Source: Streptacidiphilus rugosus AM-16
GTDB lineage: Bacteria; Actinomycetota; Actinomycetes; Streptomycetales; Streptomycetaceae
Length of the DNA stretch: 64,000 nt
Reading direction: 5' to 3'
Assembly (NCBI RefSeq): GCF_000744655.1
Contig: NZ_JQMJ01000004.1
Span: forward strand, 5,766,001-5,830,000
The notes under the pieces: model-generated
Told to the model about the DNA's origin: nothing
The model's input: the letters and a program-made list of their open reading frames with translations, nothing else
Database searches by the model: none
Part shown: in pieces, positions 17,085 through 25,976 of the stretch
How the letters are laid out: the number at the start of each line of letters is the position of its first letter
Position numbering within the stretch: the stretch's first letter is position 1
Translations under genes and position numbers: made by a program

Positions 17085-18257
17085 GTGCGGCAGGAGAGCC
17101 AGGAGGACGCCGACGCCCGCCGGGTGTCGCTGGTGGCGCACGTCGCCTTCTTCCTGCTGCTCGGCGCCTCGCTGGCGCGCTTCCTGATCCGGCACCCCGG
17201 CGACTCCCGGACGCCGTGGATCATCGCGCTCACCGTCCTGCTGGGCGTTCTCCACCTGCTGCCGACGCTGCGGCCCACCGCCCGCAGGCTGCCGTGGCTG
17301 GGCGCGGTCGTCGCCGTCTGGGTGACCCTGGTGCTGCTCGCCCCCAGCTTCGCCTGGTGCGCGGTCCCGCTGATCTACACCGGCCTGCGCACCCTGCCCG
17401 CCCGCGCGGCGGCGGCCCTGGTGGCGGTGCTCACCGTGCTCGTGGTGATCGCACAGCTGCGTCTGGCGAACGGCTTCGACCCGAGCCTGGTGCTCGCGCC
17501 GCCCGCCGTGGCGGCGATCGCCACGGCGGTCTTCCTGTCGATGCAGCGCCAGGCGACCCGCCAGCGGCAGCTGATCGACGATCTGGTGCGGACCCGGCGC
17601 GAGCTGGCGGCCACCGAACGCCGCGAGGGCACGCTCGCGGAGCGGCAGCGGCTGGCCATGGAGATCCACGACACGCTGGCCCAGGGGCTGTCCAGCCAGC
17701 GCATGCTGCTCCAGGCCGCCGAGCGCACCTGGGACGCGGACCAGCCCACCGCCCGCGGACACGTCAGGGCGGCGGGGGCGATCGTCGAACGCAACCTCGC
17801 CGAGGCGCGCCGCTTCGTCCACGACCTCGCCCCCGCCGACCTCGCCGACGGCGGCGGCCTCGACCGGGCCCTGCACACGCTGGCCGCCAGGGAAAGCGCC
17901 GAGTCGGGCGTCGCGGTCCGGTGTCATGTCGACGGCCCGCCGGCGCCGCTGCCCGACGGGGTGCAGTCCGCGCTGCTGCGGATCGCCCAGGGCGCCCTCG
18001 CCAACGTGCGCGAGCACTCGGGCGCGCGCAACGCCACCATGACCGTCTCCTACCTGGGCGACCAGGTGGTGCTCGACATCGTCGACGACGGGCACGGTTT
18101 CGTCCCCGCCGACGAGCGGGAGGGCGGAGCCGGGCGCGGCCACGGGCTGCCCGCGATCCGGGCCAGGGTCCGCCGGTTCGGCGGCGCGCTCACCATCGAG
18201 TCCGCACCCGGCGAGGGCACCGTCCTGTCCGTCACGATCCCCCTGGAGACGCCCTGA
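17085..18257 (+). CDS. senS: SenS-like membrane sensor histidine kinase
   Basis: GTG 17085 is placed best behind AGGAGGAGG (17071-17079); GTG 17079 is a two-codon alternative. The protein (390 residues) has about five membrane helices in residues 15-160, then a HisKA_3 dimerisation helix with ERQRLAMEIHDTLAQ, where the phospho-acceptor is His195, and a C-terminal HATPase with DDGHGF and GHGLPAIRARV. This layout matches SenS, the haem/redox kinase controlled by HbpS. hbpS is divergent on the left; the response regulator overlaps by one base on the right (TGATG). Confidence 0.88.
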   Translation: MRQESQEDADARRVSLVAHVAFFLLLGASLARFLIRHPGDSRTPWIIALTVLLGVLHLLPTLRPTARRLPWLGAVVAVWVTLVLLAPSFAWCAVPLIYTGLRTLPARAAAALVAVLTVLVVIAQLRLANGFDPSLVLAPPAVAAIATAVFLSMQRQATRQRQLIDDLVRTRRELAATERREGTLAERQRLAMEIHDTLAQGLSSQRMLLQAAERTWDADQPTARGHVRAAGAIVERNLAEARRFVHDLAPADLADGGGLDRALHTLAARESAESGVAVRCHVDGPPAPLPDGVQSALLRIAQGALANVREHSGARNATMTVSYLGDQVVLDIVDDGHGFVPADEREGGAGRGHGLPAIRARVRRFGGALTIESAPGEGTVLSVTIPLETP

Positions 18258-18916
18258 TGTCGTCCCCGTCCCCCTCACCGACCGGGGGCGGTGCGCGAGT
18301 GCGCGTGCTGCTCTGCGACGACCACGCCATGGTCCGCGCGGGCCTGCTCGCGCTGCTGGGCAGCGAACCCGACATCGAGGTCGTCGGGGAGGCCGGGAGC
18401 GGCGAGGAGGCGGTGGCCCTGAGCGCCAGACTCCGCCCGGACGTCGTGCTGATGGACCTTCAGCTCGGCGAGGGGATGGACGGCGTCGAGGCGACCAGGC
18501 GACTGGTCGCCGCCGGGCCGAAGCCGCACGTCCTGGTGCTGACCACGTACGACACCGACGCCGACATCACCCGGGCCGTCGAGGCCGGGGCCACCGGCTA
18601 CCTGCTGAAGGCCGAGCGCCCCGAGGAGCTGTTCGGCGCGATCCGCGCGGCGGCGCAGGGCCGCACCACGCTCTCCCCGCCGGTCGCCTCCCGCGTGATG
18701 GCCCGGATGCGCGCGCCCGGGCCCACCCTCACCGACCGCGAGCGCGAGATCCTGGGCCGGCTCTCCGAGGGCCTCGGGAACCGCGACATCGCCCGTGCGC
18801 TGTTCATCAGCGAGGCGACGGTGAAGACCCATCTGGGCCGGATCTACGCCAAGCTCGGCGTCGACACCCGCGCCGGGGCCGTGGCCGTGGCGAAGGAACA
18901 GCGCCTGCTGTCCTGA
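18257..18916 (+). CDS. senR: SenR-like NarL-family response regulator
   Basis: 219 residues. Receiver domain with the acidic pocket CDDHAMVRAG and phospho-acceptor Asp67 (VVLMDLQL), and a C-terminal LuxR-type helix-turn-helix (LTDREREILGRLSEG...ISEATVKTHLGRIYAKLGV). It starts on the last base of the senS stop and forms a classical two-component pair. In S. reticuli SenR regulates hbpS and redox defence genes; candidate palindromes lie between hbpS and senS. A terminator hairpin follows at 18928-18961. Confidence 0.9.
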   Translation: MSSPSPSPTGGGARVRVLLCDDHAMVRAGLLALLGSEPDIEVVGEAGSGEEAVALSARLRPDVVLMDLQLGEGMDGVEATRRLVAAGPKPHVLVLTTYDTDADITRAVEAGATGYLLKAERPEELFGAIRAAAQGRTTLSPPVASRVMARMRAPGPTLTDREREILGRLSEGLGNRDIARALFISEATVKTHLGRIYAKLGVDTRAGAVAVAKEQRLLS

Positions 18917-18927
18917 ACCGCGTGCAC

Positions 18928-18961
18928 GGGAGCGGGGGAACCTCACGGCTCCCCCGCTCCC
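18928..18961. terminator. terminator hairpin after senR
   Basis: Perfect 12-base stem GGGAGCGGGGGA / TCCCCCGCTCCC with a 10-base loop, starting 12 bases after the senR stop. It sits between the end of senR and the end of the convergent secreted-protein gene, and may work in both directions. Confidence 0.75.
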
Positions 18962-19003
18962 TCATCCCGCGTGACGCGCCACACGCCACGCGGAGCCGGT
19001 GAG

Positions 19004-19981
19004 TCAGCCCGACATCGCGCAGCCGCCTGCGGCGTTGCTCCAGGTGGGCTGCATCGCGAAGGTGCCGCTCGGCAGGCTGACCGTGCCGAGGTTCTGCCAG
19101 GCGCAGAGGTCGCCGTCCTCCTCGCCGTTGGCGTCGACCCACCCGCTGGAGGGCTGCGGGTCGGTCAGCGACTCGGCGTACTCGTGCCCGCCGACGATGC
19201 TGAACCCGTCGAGCTGGCCCTGCACCGAGTTGGCCCCGCAGCCGGAGCCGGCGTCCAGGACGTAGGGCATGTTGGTGTAGGAGACGTTGCCGTTGTAGTC
19301 GTGCCAGGCGCAGAAGCCGCTGTTGGGGAAGCCGTCGGGCGAGGTGCCGCTCGGGCTCAGCACGACGATCTGCACGTCGGGTCCGGAGACCCCGAAGTGC
19401 GCGGCCCCGGCGTCGGCCTCGGCGGCGATGTCCGCCTGCGCGGCCGAGCCGGGAGCGGCGCTGCCGTCGTCCACCCAGGTGCCGCCCAGCACCGAGCCGC
19501 CGAAGCTCGGGCCCTGGCCGCTGTTGTCGGTGTACTGGGAGGTGACGGTGGACCAGTTGTCCTGCGAGGTGCCGAGGCCGTTGAAGAGGTCGGTCTCGTA
19601 CTGCTGGACGCCGTTGCCGTCGCTGTCCCACTGACTGCCCCAGAACACCAGGTAGACGCTCACCTGGTGCTGGACGGGCCCGCCGTTGTACAGCAGACCG
19701 CCGGACGCGTCGGCCGCGTCGGCGTGTGGGTGCGCGGCGCCGTGGGCGCCGCGCATCGGGATCACGCCGTGGCGGCCGTGGGTCTCGACCCGGTAGGTGT
19801 GGCCGTGGCTGCGCACCCACTGGGTGTGGGCGGACGGGGCGTGGACGGACTGGCTCTGCACCGACGGCGAGGGGGTGCGCGGGGCAGCGCTGCCGGGTGC
19901 GGCCGAGCCGAGCAGGGTGGCTAAGGCGATGCCGCTCGCCGCGGCCAGGAACGCGGTGGTGCCGCGTCGGATCCGGAACAT
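19004..19981 (-). CDS. secreted protein with HExxE motif, putative metallopeptidase
   Basis: 325 residues, ATG 19981 behind AGGAGG. A signal peptide (about 1-33) is followed by a Ser/His-rich linker and a domain with YLVFWGSQW, then GGHEYAESLTDP (His266, Glu267, Glu270) and GWVDANGEEDGDLCAW. An HExxE arrangement followed by TDP and an acidic DLCAW segment resembles Exordium/phosphate-induced-protein-like or related zinc peptidase families; I infer metal binding but not proven proteolysis. Cysteines are in the second half and may form disulphides, as expected outside the cell. It is convergent with senR and otherwise isolated. Confidence 0.72.
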   Translation of the reverse strand: MFRIRRGTTAFLAAASGIALATLLGSAAPGSAAPRTPSPSVQSQSVHAPSAHTQWVRSHGHTYRVETHGRHGVIPMRGAHGAAHPHADAADASGGLLYNGGPVQHQVSVYLVFWGSQWDSDGNGVQQYETDLFNGLGTSQDNWSTVTSQYTDNSGQGPSFGGSVLGGTWVDDGSAAPGSAAQADIAAEADAGAAHFGVSGPDVQIVVLSPSGTSPDGFPNSGFCAWHDYNGNVSYTNMPYVLDAGSGCGANSVQGQLDGFSIVGGHEYAESLTDPQPSSGWVDANGEEDGDLCAWQNLGTVSLPSGTFAMQPTWSNAAGGCAMSG

Positions 19982-20135
19982 CCTGGTGCCTCCTGGTGGG
20001 GACTGGAGTGTTCTGACGAGTCCACATCACACACCACGGCCAGGGGTGTCACAAGCGGGAAAACGGTAAGGAGCACGACAAAACTGTGTGCTCGCTGAGC
20101 GTTCGCTGGGAGGAGATTCTGTGCCCGGCCTCGCC

Positions 20136-21074
20136 TCAGGAGTCGGCCTCGGCGCTCCGGGACCGCAGTCGGCGCAGCATCCTGGCGTCGTCGAAGCCGA
20201 CCTCGCGGGCCGCCGCCTCCACGGTCGCACCATGGCTGATCAGGTGCTCCGCCCTTTCGACCCGCAGCGTCTGCTGGTAGCGCAGCGGCGTGAGGCCGCC
20301 GGTCGCCCGGGTGAAGAGTCGGGTAAGGGTTCGTTCGCTGACCCGGGCCGCTCCGGCGAGCAGCGCCAGCGGCAGCGGCTCGGCGAAGCGCGCGTCGATC
20401 AGGTCCTGGACCCGGTGCACCCCGTCGTCGAGGTGGGCGCGGTGCCGCAGCATCGCGCTGGCCTGCGGCTCGTGACCGTTACGGCGGGCGTAGACGACCA
20501 TGTCGCGGGCGATCTGCGCGGCGACGGCGGGCCCGTGCCGCCCGGCGACCAGGTGCAGCGCCAGGTCGATCCCCGAGGCGATGCCGGCCGAGGTGACCAC
20601 CCGGTCGTCGGTCGTGTAGAGGACGTCCCGCACCACCTGGGCGCGCGGGTGACGGCGCGCCAGCTCGTCCTGGATGTCGTGGTGCGTGGTGCAGCGCCGG
20701 CCGTCGAGCAGGCCGGCCGCACCCAGCGCCTCCGCACCCGCGCAGATGCTCGCGACGGTGCCGCCCGCCTCGTGGTGGGCGCGCAGCGCCTCCAGGGGGC
20801 CGGGGCCGAGCGGGAGCGGGAAGCAGTCCGCGGCGCCCTCCCCCGGCACCCGCCAGCCGGGCACGACCAGCAGGTCGTCGCGGTCCAGCACCGGCCAGTC
20901 GGTACCGGCCTGCAGCGGGAGCCCCTGCGCGCTCGGCACCAGCTCCCGCTCGGCCACGTAGTCGAGCCGGTAGGGGAACCCGAAGTCCCCGGCCGTGCCG
21001 AAGACCTGCGCGGGCCCGGCCAGGTCCAGCAGATGGACCCCGGGCACCAGCAGGAAGACGACGCGGTTGCTCAC
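20136..21074 (-). CDS. GlxA-family AraC-type transcriptional regulator
   Basis: Starting at GTG 21074 (VSNRVVFLLVPGVHLLDLAGP...) the protein has 312 residues: an N-terminal DJ-1/PfpI-like domain with the elbow SICAGAEAL, and a C-terminal AraC pair of helix-turn-helices (ARVSERTLTRLFTRATG...AAREVGFDDARML). The start lies eight bases after the stop of the cysteine hydrolase, so the two are an operon. GlxA regulators commonly control catabolic or amide-hydrolysing enzymes, and the neighbour is such an enzyme. Confidence 0.88.
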   Translation of the reverse strand: MSNRVVFLLVPGVHLLDLAGPAQVFGTAGDFGFPYRLDYVAERELVPSAQGLPLQAGTDWPVLDRDDLLVVPGWRVPGEGAADCFPLPLGPGPLEALRAHHEAGGTVASICAGAEALGAAGLLDGRRCTTHHDIQDELARRHPRAQVVRDVLYTTDDRVVTSAGIASGIDLALHLVAGRHGPAVAAQIARDMVVYARRNGHEPQASAMLRHRAHLDDGVHRVQDLIDARFAEPLPLALLAGAARVSERTLTRLFTRATGGLTPLRYQQTLRVERAEHLISHGATVEAAAREVGFDDARMLRRLRSRSAEADS

Positions 21075-21081
21075 CCCGCCA

Positions 21082-21651
21082 TCATTCCGCAGCGGCGGCA
21101 GCGGCATCACCGGAGGCGACGGCCTCGAGCTCGCCCACCGTCACGATGTCGGCGAAGCGGTCCCGCAGCACCGCCTCGGTGCGCTCGATGATCGCTGCCG
21201 CGCTGAGCGTCCCGATCGCGTTGGTGGTGGTGGCGTCGGTGACGAAGGTGCAGCGGTAGCCGAGGTCGCTGCCGACGCGCGTGGTGGTCTCCACGCACTG
21301 CTCGGTCCTGATCCCGCAGAGCACGAGCTCGGTCACGCCGCGCTCGGTCAGCTGCTGCTGGAGGTTGGTGGTGGTGAACGCGTTGTGCGAGGTCTTCTGG
21401 ACCGTGATCTCGCCGGGCAGCGGCTGGTCCAGCTCCTCCATGAGCCGGACGTGGCCGAGCACCGGATCGAAGACGGTGTCCGTGCCGGGCTCGGCGTGCA
21501 GCACCCAGACGACCGTGTCACCCTGCGCGCGGGCCAGCCGGACCAGGCGGTTCACCGGTTCGGCGATCTTCGGGTTGTCCACCTCGGCCCACTCCTCGGC
21601 GCGAGCACGGAAGGACTCCTGGACATCGATGACAATCAGTGCGCGATTCAT
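21082..21651 (-). CDS. isochorismatase-family cysteine hydrolase
   Basis: 189 residues from ATG 21651 (GTG 21657 is an alternative). The catalytic triad of the family is visible: Asp9 (VIDVQ), Lys86 (TVQKTSHNAF), Cys119 (GIRTEQCVET). These enzymes hydrolyse amides such as nicotinamide or N-carbamoyl compounds; substrate cannot be told. It is upstream of, and almost contiguous with, the GlxA-type regulator, and divergent from dapD with 140 bases between starts. Confidence 0.85.
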   Translation of the reverse strand: MNRALIVIDVQESFRARAEEWAEVDNPKIAEPVNRLVRLARAQGDTVVWVLHAEPGTDTVFDPVLGHVRLMEELDQPLPGEITVQKTSHNAFTTTNLQQQLTERGVTELVLCGIRTEQCVETTTRVGSDLGYRCTFVTDATTTNAIGTLSAAAIIERTEAVLRDRFADIVTVGELEAVASGDAAAAAAE

Positions 21652-21791
21652 GTGCACCAGTCTGGCCTGCCCGAACAGTCATCCAGAAGGCCTCTTCGGG
21701 TCTGTACCCGGAACGATCCGGTCAGCCGACACGCCCGTCCGTCCAGCGGGACGGTTCGGCATGCGCGCACCCGATTGGTTAGCGTGCAGGC

Positions 21792-22802
21792 GTGACTACT
21801 GAGACTTCCACCTCCACCTCGCCCAAGGGCGGCGCCGTCGCCACCGGTCTGGCCACCGTCGCCGCCGACGGCACCGTCCTCGACACCTGGTTCCCCGCCC
21901 CGCAGCTGGTCGCGGCGGGATCGGACGAGTCCGGCCCGTCCGGGACCGTCCGCCTGAGCGCCGAGGAGGCCGAGGCCGCGCTGGGCGCCGGTGCGGCCGC
22001 CGCGCTGCGCGTGGACGCGCGACGCGGCGTCGAGGTGATCGCGGTCCGCACGGTCATCGGCTCGCTGGACGACAAGCCCGCCGACGCGCACGACGCCTAC
22101 CTCCGGCTGCACCTGCTCAGCCACCGCCTGGTCCAGCCGCACGGCCAGAACCTGGACGGCCTCTTCGGCCTGCTCGCCAACGTCGCCTGGACCAGCATCG
22201 GCCCCACCCCGGTCGGGCAGGTCGAGGCCGCACGGCTCGCCGTCCGCGCCGAGGGCGGCCAGCTGGCCGTCTACGGGATCGACAAGTTCCCGCGCATGAC
22301 CGACTACGTCGCGCCGACCGGCGTGCGGATCGCCCACGCCGACCGGGTCCGCCTCGGCGCGCACCTGGCCGAGGGCACCACGGTGATGCACGAGGGCTTC
22401 GTCAACTTCAACGCCGGCACGCTCGGCACCTCGATGGTCGAGGGCCGCATCTCGGCGGGCGTCGTCGTGGGCGACCACAGCGACATCGGCGGCGGCGCGT
22501 CGATCATGGGCACCCTGTCCGGCGGCGGCAAGCAGGTCGTCTCGGTGGGGCAGCGCTGCCTGCTCGGCGCGAACGCGGGCATCGGCATCTCGCTGGGCGA
22601 CGACTGCGTGGTCGAGGCCGGTCTCTACGTCACCGCGGGCACCAGGGTCACCGCGCCCAACGGCCAGATCGCCAAGGCGGTCGAGCTGTCCGGCCAGTCG
22701 AACCTGCTGTTCCGTCGCAACTCGCAGAGCGGCGCGGTCGAGGTCATCGCCCGCTCCGGTTCCTGGGGCGGCCTGAACGCCGAGCTGCACGCCCACAACT
22801 GA
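21792..22802 (+). CDS. dapD: 2,3,4,5-tetrahydropyridine-2,6-dicarboxylate N-succinyltransferase
   Basis: 336 residues from GTG 21792. The C-terminal half is a left-handed beta-helix with hexapeptide pattern ([57 protein letters not shown]), and the region [16 protein letters not shown] is diagnostic for the actinobacterial DapD type. It catalyses succinylation in the lysine/diaminopimelate pathway, needed for lysine and peptidoglycan. It stands alone, with a long hairpin after its stop. Confidence 0.93.
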   Translation: MTTETSTSTSPKGGAVATGLATVAADGTVLDTWFPAPQLVAAGSDESGPSGTVRLSAEEAEAALGAGAAAALRVDARRGVEVIAVRTVIGSLDDKPADAHDAYLRLHLLSHRLVQPHGQNLDGLFGLLANVAWTSIGPTPVGQVEAARLAVRAEGGQLAVYGIDKFPRMTDYVAPTGVRIAHADRVRLGAHLAEGTTVMHEGFVNFNAGTLGTSMVEGRISAGVVVGDHSDIGGGASIMGTLSGGGKQVVSVGQRCLLGANAGIGISLGDDCVVEAGLYVTAGTRVTAPNGQIAKAVELSGQSNLLFRRNSQSGAVEVIARSGSWGGLNAELHAHN

Positions 22803-22813
22803 CGTGCCGTGAG

Positions 22814-22862
22814 CGGCTCCGCGGGTGGGGCGATGGTTGATCGCGCCCACCCGGCGGAGCCG
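22814..22862. terminator. long bidirectional terminator between dapD and the MFS gene
   Basis: CGGCTCCGC (22814-22822) pairs with GCGGAGCCG (22854-22862); inside, GGGTGGG pairs with CCCACCC and CGAT with ATCG, leaving a five-base loop with small bulges. It lies exactly between the convergent stops at 22802 and 22866. Confidence 0.75.
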
Positions 22863-22865
22863 CCC

Positions 22866-24335
22866 TCAGCGGGGCCCGCGCCGCCAGCGGGGCGCGTCCT
22901 GCCGCCGGCCAGGGAACAGCGCGGCGGGAATCAGGCAGAGGGCCGACAGACCGAGCGCCCACCAGAACGCCCCGCCGTAGGCCGCGGCGACCGGTCGGCC
23001 CTGGTGGGCCAGGCCGTGGCCGAGCACCACCACCAGCACCGCCGTGCCAAGCGAACCCCCGATCCGGTTCAGCACGTTGAGCGCGCTCGACGCCCGCGGC
23101 GCCTGCTCCCTGGTCACGCTCGCGAAGACCGCCGTCATGCCGGGCGACATGGTCGCCCCGATGCCCAGGCCGCGCAGCAGCAGCGACAGGGCCAGCACCC
23201 ACCCGGCCGGGCCCGAGGCGAGCTGGGTGAAGGCGATCGTGCCGAGCAGCGAGAGCGTCACCCCGCCGAGCATGAGTGCCCGGGGGCTGTACCGGCGGCC
23301 GAGACGCGGCCCCAGCACCATGGCCACCGCGCTCCCCAGCGCCTGCGGCACCACCAGCAGCCCTGCCTGCAGCACGCTCGCGTGGCGCACCTCCTGGTAG
23401 TAGAGCGGCACCAGCAGCATGGAGCTGTAGAGCGAGGCACCGACCAGGAACGAGCTCGCCGTGGCGACCGAGAAGCCGCGTCGGGCGAAGAGCCGCAGGT
23501 CGATCAGCGGCACCCGCCGCCCGCGCAGCGCGTGGACCGCGTAGCCGAGCAGCAGCGCCACCCCGGCCAGCAGCGGGAGCAGCACCTGCGCGGACCCCGG
23601 GCCCGCCTGCGCTCCGGCCCGGCTGCAGCCGTAGACCAGCGCACCGATGCCGGGAGAGAGCAGCGCCAGGCCGCGCACGTCCAGCCTGGTGGCCGCGCCC
23701 CGCACCCGCGACCCCTGCGGCAGCAGCCGCCAGGCGGCGAGCAGGGTGGCCAGGCCGAGCGGCAGGTTGATCCAGAACATCCAGCGCCAGTCCAGGTGTT
23801 GCACGATCAGGCCGCCGGCTATCGGTCCGAGCACCGGCGCCAGCGCGACCGGGAGCGAGATGACGCCCATCATCCGGCCCATCCGCGCGGGCCCGGCCTC
23901 CTGGGCCAGGAACGCCTGGCCGATCGGCTGCATCAGCGCGCCGCCGACGCCCTGCAGCAGCCGGAAGACGATCAACGCCGCCGCCGACCAGGCCAGCCCG
24001 CAGAGCGCCGACCCGACGACGAAGGCCGCGACCGCGAACATCCAGGCCCGCTTGCTGCCGAAGCGCTCGGCCGCCCAGCCGGAGACCGGCATGACCAGCG
24101 AGACCGCGAGCAGGTACCCGGTGGAGAACCACTGGGCCGTGTCCAGCGAGGCGTGCAGCGAGTGGGCGACCGACTCGACGCCCACGCTGACGATGGTCGC
24201 GTCCAGCATGGACAGGACCGCGCCGAATATCAGCACGAAGGCGATCCGCCAGAGCCGCGCCTCGATGCGCGCCTCGCCAGCCGGTGCGGCGGCAGCGGAG
24301 CCGGACGGTGGCGCGAGTGTGGACGGCGAAGCCAT
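22866..24335 (-). CDS. MFS multidrug transporter, DHA2 (EmrB/QacA) family
   Basis: 489 residues with about 14 membrane helices. DHA2 markers: helix 1 with GAVLSMLDATIVSVG, motif A GWAAERFGSKRAW, the RLLQGVGGALMQP helix, and LDWRWMFWINLPLG. It probably exports drugs or other small amphiphiles by proton antiport. The divergent TetR gene starts 102 bases away, the usual arrangement for a self-regulated efflux pair. The start ATG 24335 follows a gap containing AT-rich sequence. Confidence 0.9.
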   Translation of the reverse strand: MASPSTLAPPSGSAAAAPAGEARIEARLWRIAFVLIFGAVLSMLDATIVSVGVESVAHSLHASLDTAQWFSTGYLLAVSLVMPVSGWAAERFGSKRAWMFAVAAFVVGSALCGLAWSAAALIVFRLLQGVGGALMQPIGQAFLAQEAGPARMGRMMGVISLPVALAPVLGPIAGGLIVQHLDWRWMFWINLPLGLATLLAAWRLLPQGSRVRGAATRLDVRGLALLSPGIGALVYGCSRAGAQAGPGSAQVLLPLLAGVALLLGYAVHALRGRRVPLIDLRLFARRGFSVATASSFLVGASLYSSMLLVPLYYQEVRHASVLQAGLLVVPQALGSAVAMVLGPRLGRRYSPRALMLGGVTLSLLGTIAFTQLASGPAGWVLALSLLLRGLGIGATMSPGMTAVFASVTREQAPRASSALNVLNRIGGSLGTAVLVVVLGHGLAHQGRPVAAAYGGAFWWALGLSALCLIPAALFPGRRQDAPRWRRGPR

Positions 24336-24437
24336 GGTTCCCCCTCGGTTCAGGTTTCTGTGTTCGTCATAAAATTAGGCTGCACCCACTTCTTAGGTCA
24401 AGCACAAATTTGGGCCGGACCGAATAGACTCGCCTCC
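24336..24437. promoter_or_regulatory. shared divergent promoter/operator region of the MFS and TetR genes
   Basis: This 102-base gap is much more AT-rich than its flanks, and contains two TTAGG words (24374 area and 24394 area) and the palindrome CAAATTTG near 24404-24411. It must hold both promoters and very likely the TetR operator. I cannot define the operator exactly. Confidence 0.5.
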
Positions 24438-25082
24438 ATGGGTCAGGGACTTCGGGAACGCAAGAAGCAGGAGCTGCGGCAGGCCATCTCCGACGAGGCG
24501 ACGCTGCTGTTCGTCGAGCGCGGCTTCGAGCAGGTGACCATCGCTCACATCGCCGAGGCGGTCGGCGTCGCCAAGATGACGGTGACCAACTACTTCCCCC
24601 GCAAGGAGGACCTGGTCTTCGACGAGCATGAGCGGCTGACCCGGCGGCTCGCCGGAACCGCCGTGGAGCGCCGCCCCGGTGAGACCGTGCTCGACGCGCT
24701 GCGCCGCGACTACGCCGACTCGGCCGCCGCGGGCGACGAACTGCTCGGCGCGACCTCCCGGGGCTTCGCGGGGCTGGTCGAGAGCAGCCCCGTGCTGCTG
24801 GCCCGCCTGCGGGAGATCCTGGACCAGCAGGAGCGCGCCCTCGCCGACGCACTCGTCGCCGAGGCACCGGACCAACCGCTCGCCGCCCGACTCGTCGCCG
24901 CCCAACTCGCCGCCGTCCACCGGATCCTCTGGTACGAGGCGCACCGCCAGGTGCTGGCCGGCGTCACCCCGGAGCGGATCTTCCCGGTGCTGGGCGCGGC
25001 CGCGGAGGACGCGTTCGCGGGCCTGGCCCGCCTCTACCAGGGGGACGACCGCGTGCTCAAGCGGCGTCCCGCCTCGGAGTGA
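24438..25082 (+). CDS. TetR-family transcriptional regulator
   Basis: 214 residues from ATG 24438. N-terminal helix-turn-helix: RQAISDEATLLFVERGFEQVTIAHIAEAVGVAKMTVTNYFPRKEDLV in pieces (about 15-60), with the typical TNYF..KEDL ending. The C-terminal ligand domain is unclassified. It is divergent from the DHA2 exporter and probably represses it until an exporter substrate binds. Confidence 0.9.
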   Translation: MGQGLRERKKQELRQAISDEATLLFVERGFEQVTIAHIAEAVGVAKMTVTNYFPRKEDLVFDEHERLTRRLAGTAVERRPGETVLDALRRDYADSAAAGDELLGATSRGFAGLVESSPVLLARLREILDQQERALADALVAEAPDQPLAARLVAAQLAAVHRILWYEAHRQVLAGVTPERIFPVLGAAAEDAFAGLARLYQGDDRVLKRRPASE

Positions 25083-25222
25083 ATCGGCGGCAAGCCCGGG
25101 CGGCACGGGCCGCCCGTGGGTGTGACAGGCAGTGACCAGCGGCGCGGGCGGCTCGTTGGCCGCACGGGACCGGCGCTGCCCGCCCGGCCCCGTCCGCAGC
25201 TTCCTGGAGGGTCAGCCCAGCC

Positions 25223-25399
25223 ATGTCCGACGTACCGGTCGCACCCGAGAGCCCGCAGAACCTGTTGGCGCAGATGGAACGGATGCTGGCGGCACTCAAC
25301 GCCGACCTGGACCAGCTCGACGCCGACCTGCAGCCGTCCGCGCAGCAGCCCGCCCCCTCGATCACCCCGTCGATCACCCCGGAGGCGGATCGAGCCTGA
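25223..25399 (+). CDS. 58-residue hypothetical protein
   Basis: ATG 25223 follows GGAGGG (25206-25211) at 11 bases, a little far. The product has a helix with heptad-like Leu/Met spacing (NLLAQMERMLAALNADLDQLDADL), probably a coiled coil, and a Pro/Ser/Thr tail with a duplicated PSIT. The final 26 bases overlap the 3' end of the convergent DUF6099 gene. No family recognised; the clean frame and ribosome site support it as real. Confidence 0.55.
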   Translation: MSDVPVAPESPQNLLAQMERMLAALNADLDQLDADLQPSAQQPAPSITPSITPEADRA

Positions 25400-25976
25400 C
25401 CCCGGCCCGACCCGACGCCCGCCCGGCCGGACCGAGCGCGGCCCGCTCCGCCTGACGGAAACCCGCACCCTCCCGCGCCGGTTCGAGGCCCTCATCGGGC
25501 CCCGGGCCGGTCTCCTCGTCGATCGCGCGCAGCAGCTCGGTGAGGAGCTCACGAGCCTGGAACGCGGCGTCGACCCCGTCCACGCAACTCCAGTACAGCT
25601 CCTGCTCGTCCGCCCCGCAGGCGACCACCAGCAGCGACTCGGACGCCTCCTGGATCAGCAGCCGCAGCTCCCGCAGCGCCGCACCCACGTCCGCCAGCTC
25701 GGAGAGCCTGGCGGCCCGCTCCCCCGTCACCGGTTCGTCCGGCGGACGCCCGATGCACTCGGCGGCATGCGCGCCCGCCTCGGCCAGAGCCCGTGCGATC
25801 TCCACCGGCCCGCAGCCGCCGCCCTCCAGCGCCCGCTCGGTGAGCGCCAGCGCCGCGGTCTGCGCGACGGACTCCACCATCCGGCAGGCCTGCCACGCCT
25901 CCACGACCACGTCCGCCGCCGTACGCGCCTCGGCCAGCGCGTGCCGGTTCGCCTTGATCAGCCGCAGTGCGTCCAT
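25374..25976 (-). CDS. DUF6099-family protein
   Basis: 200 residues from ATG 25976 (MDALRLIKANRHALAEAR...); ATG 25994 is an alternative. The product is almost wholly helical with Ala/Glu-rich segments and a Pro/Gly-rich tail; cysteines are scattered. I recognise the start as the Streptomyces DUF6099 type. Function is unknown. Two DnaA-box-like 9-mers lie about 100 bases upstream. Confidence 0.65.
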   Translation of the reverse strand: MDALRLIKANRHALAEARTAADVVVEAWQACRMVESVAQTAALALTERALEGGGCGPVEIARALAEAGAHAAECIGRPPDEPVTGERAARLSELADVGAALRELRLLIQEASESLLVVACGADEQELYWSCVDGVDAAFQARELLTELLRAIDEETGPGPDEGLEPAREGAGFRQAERAALGPAGRASGRAGVRLDPPPG

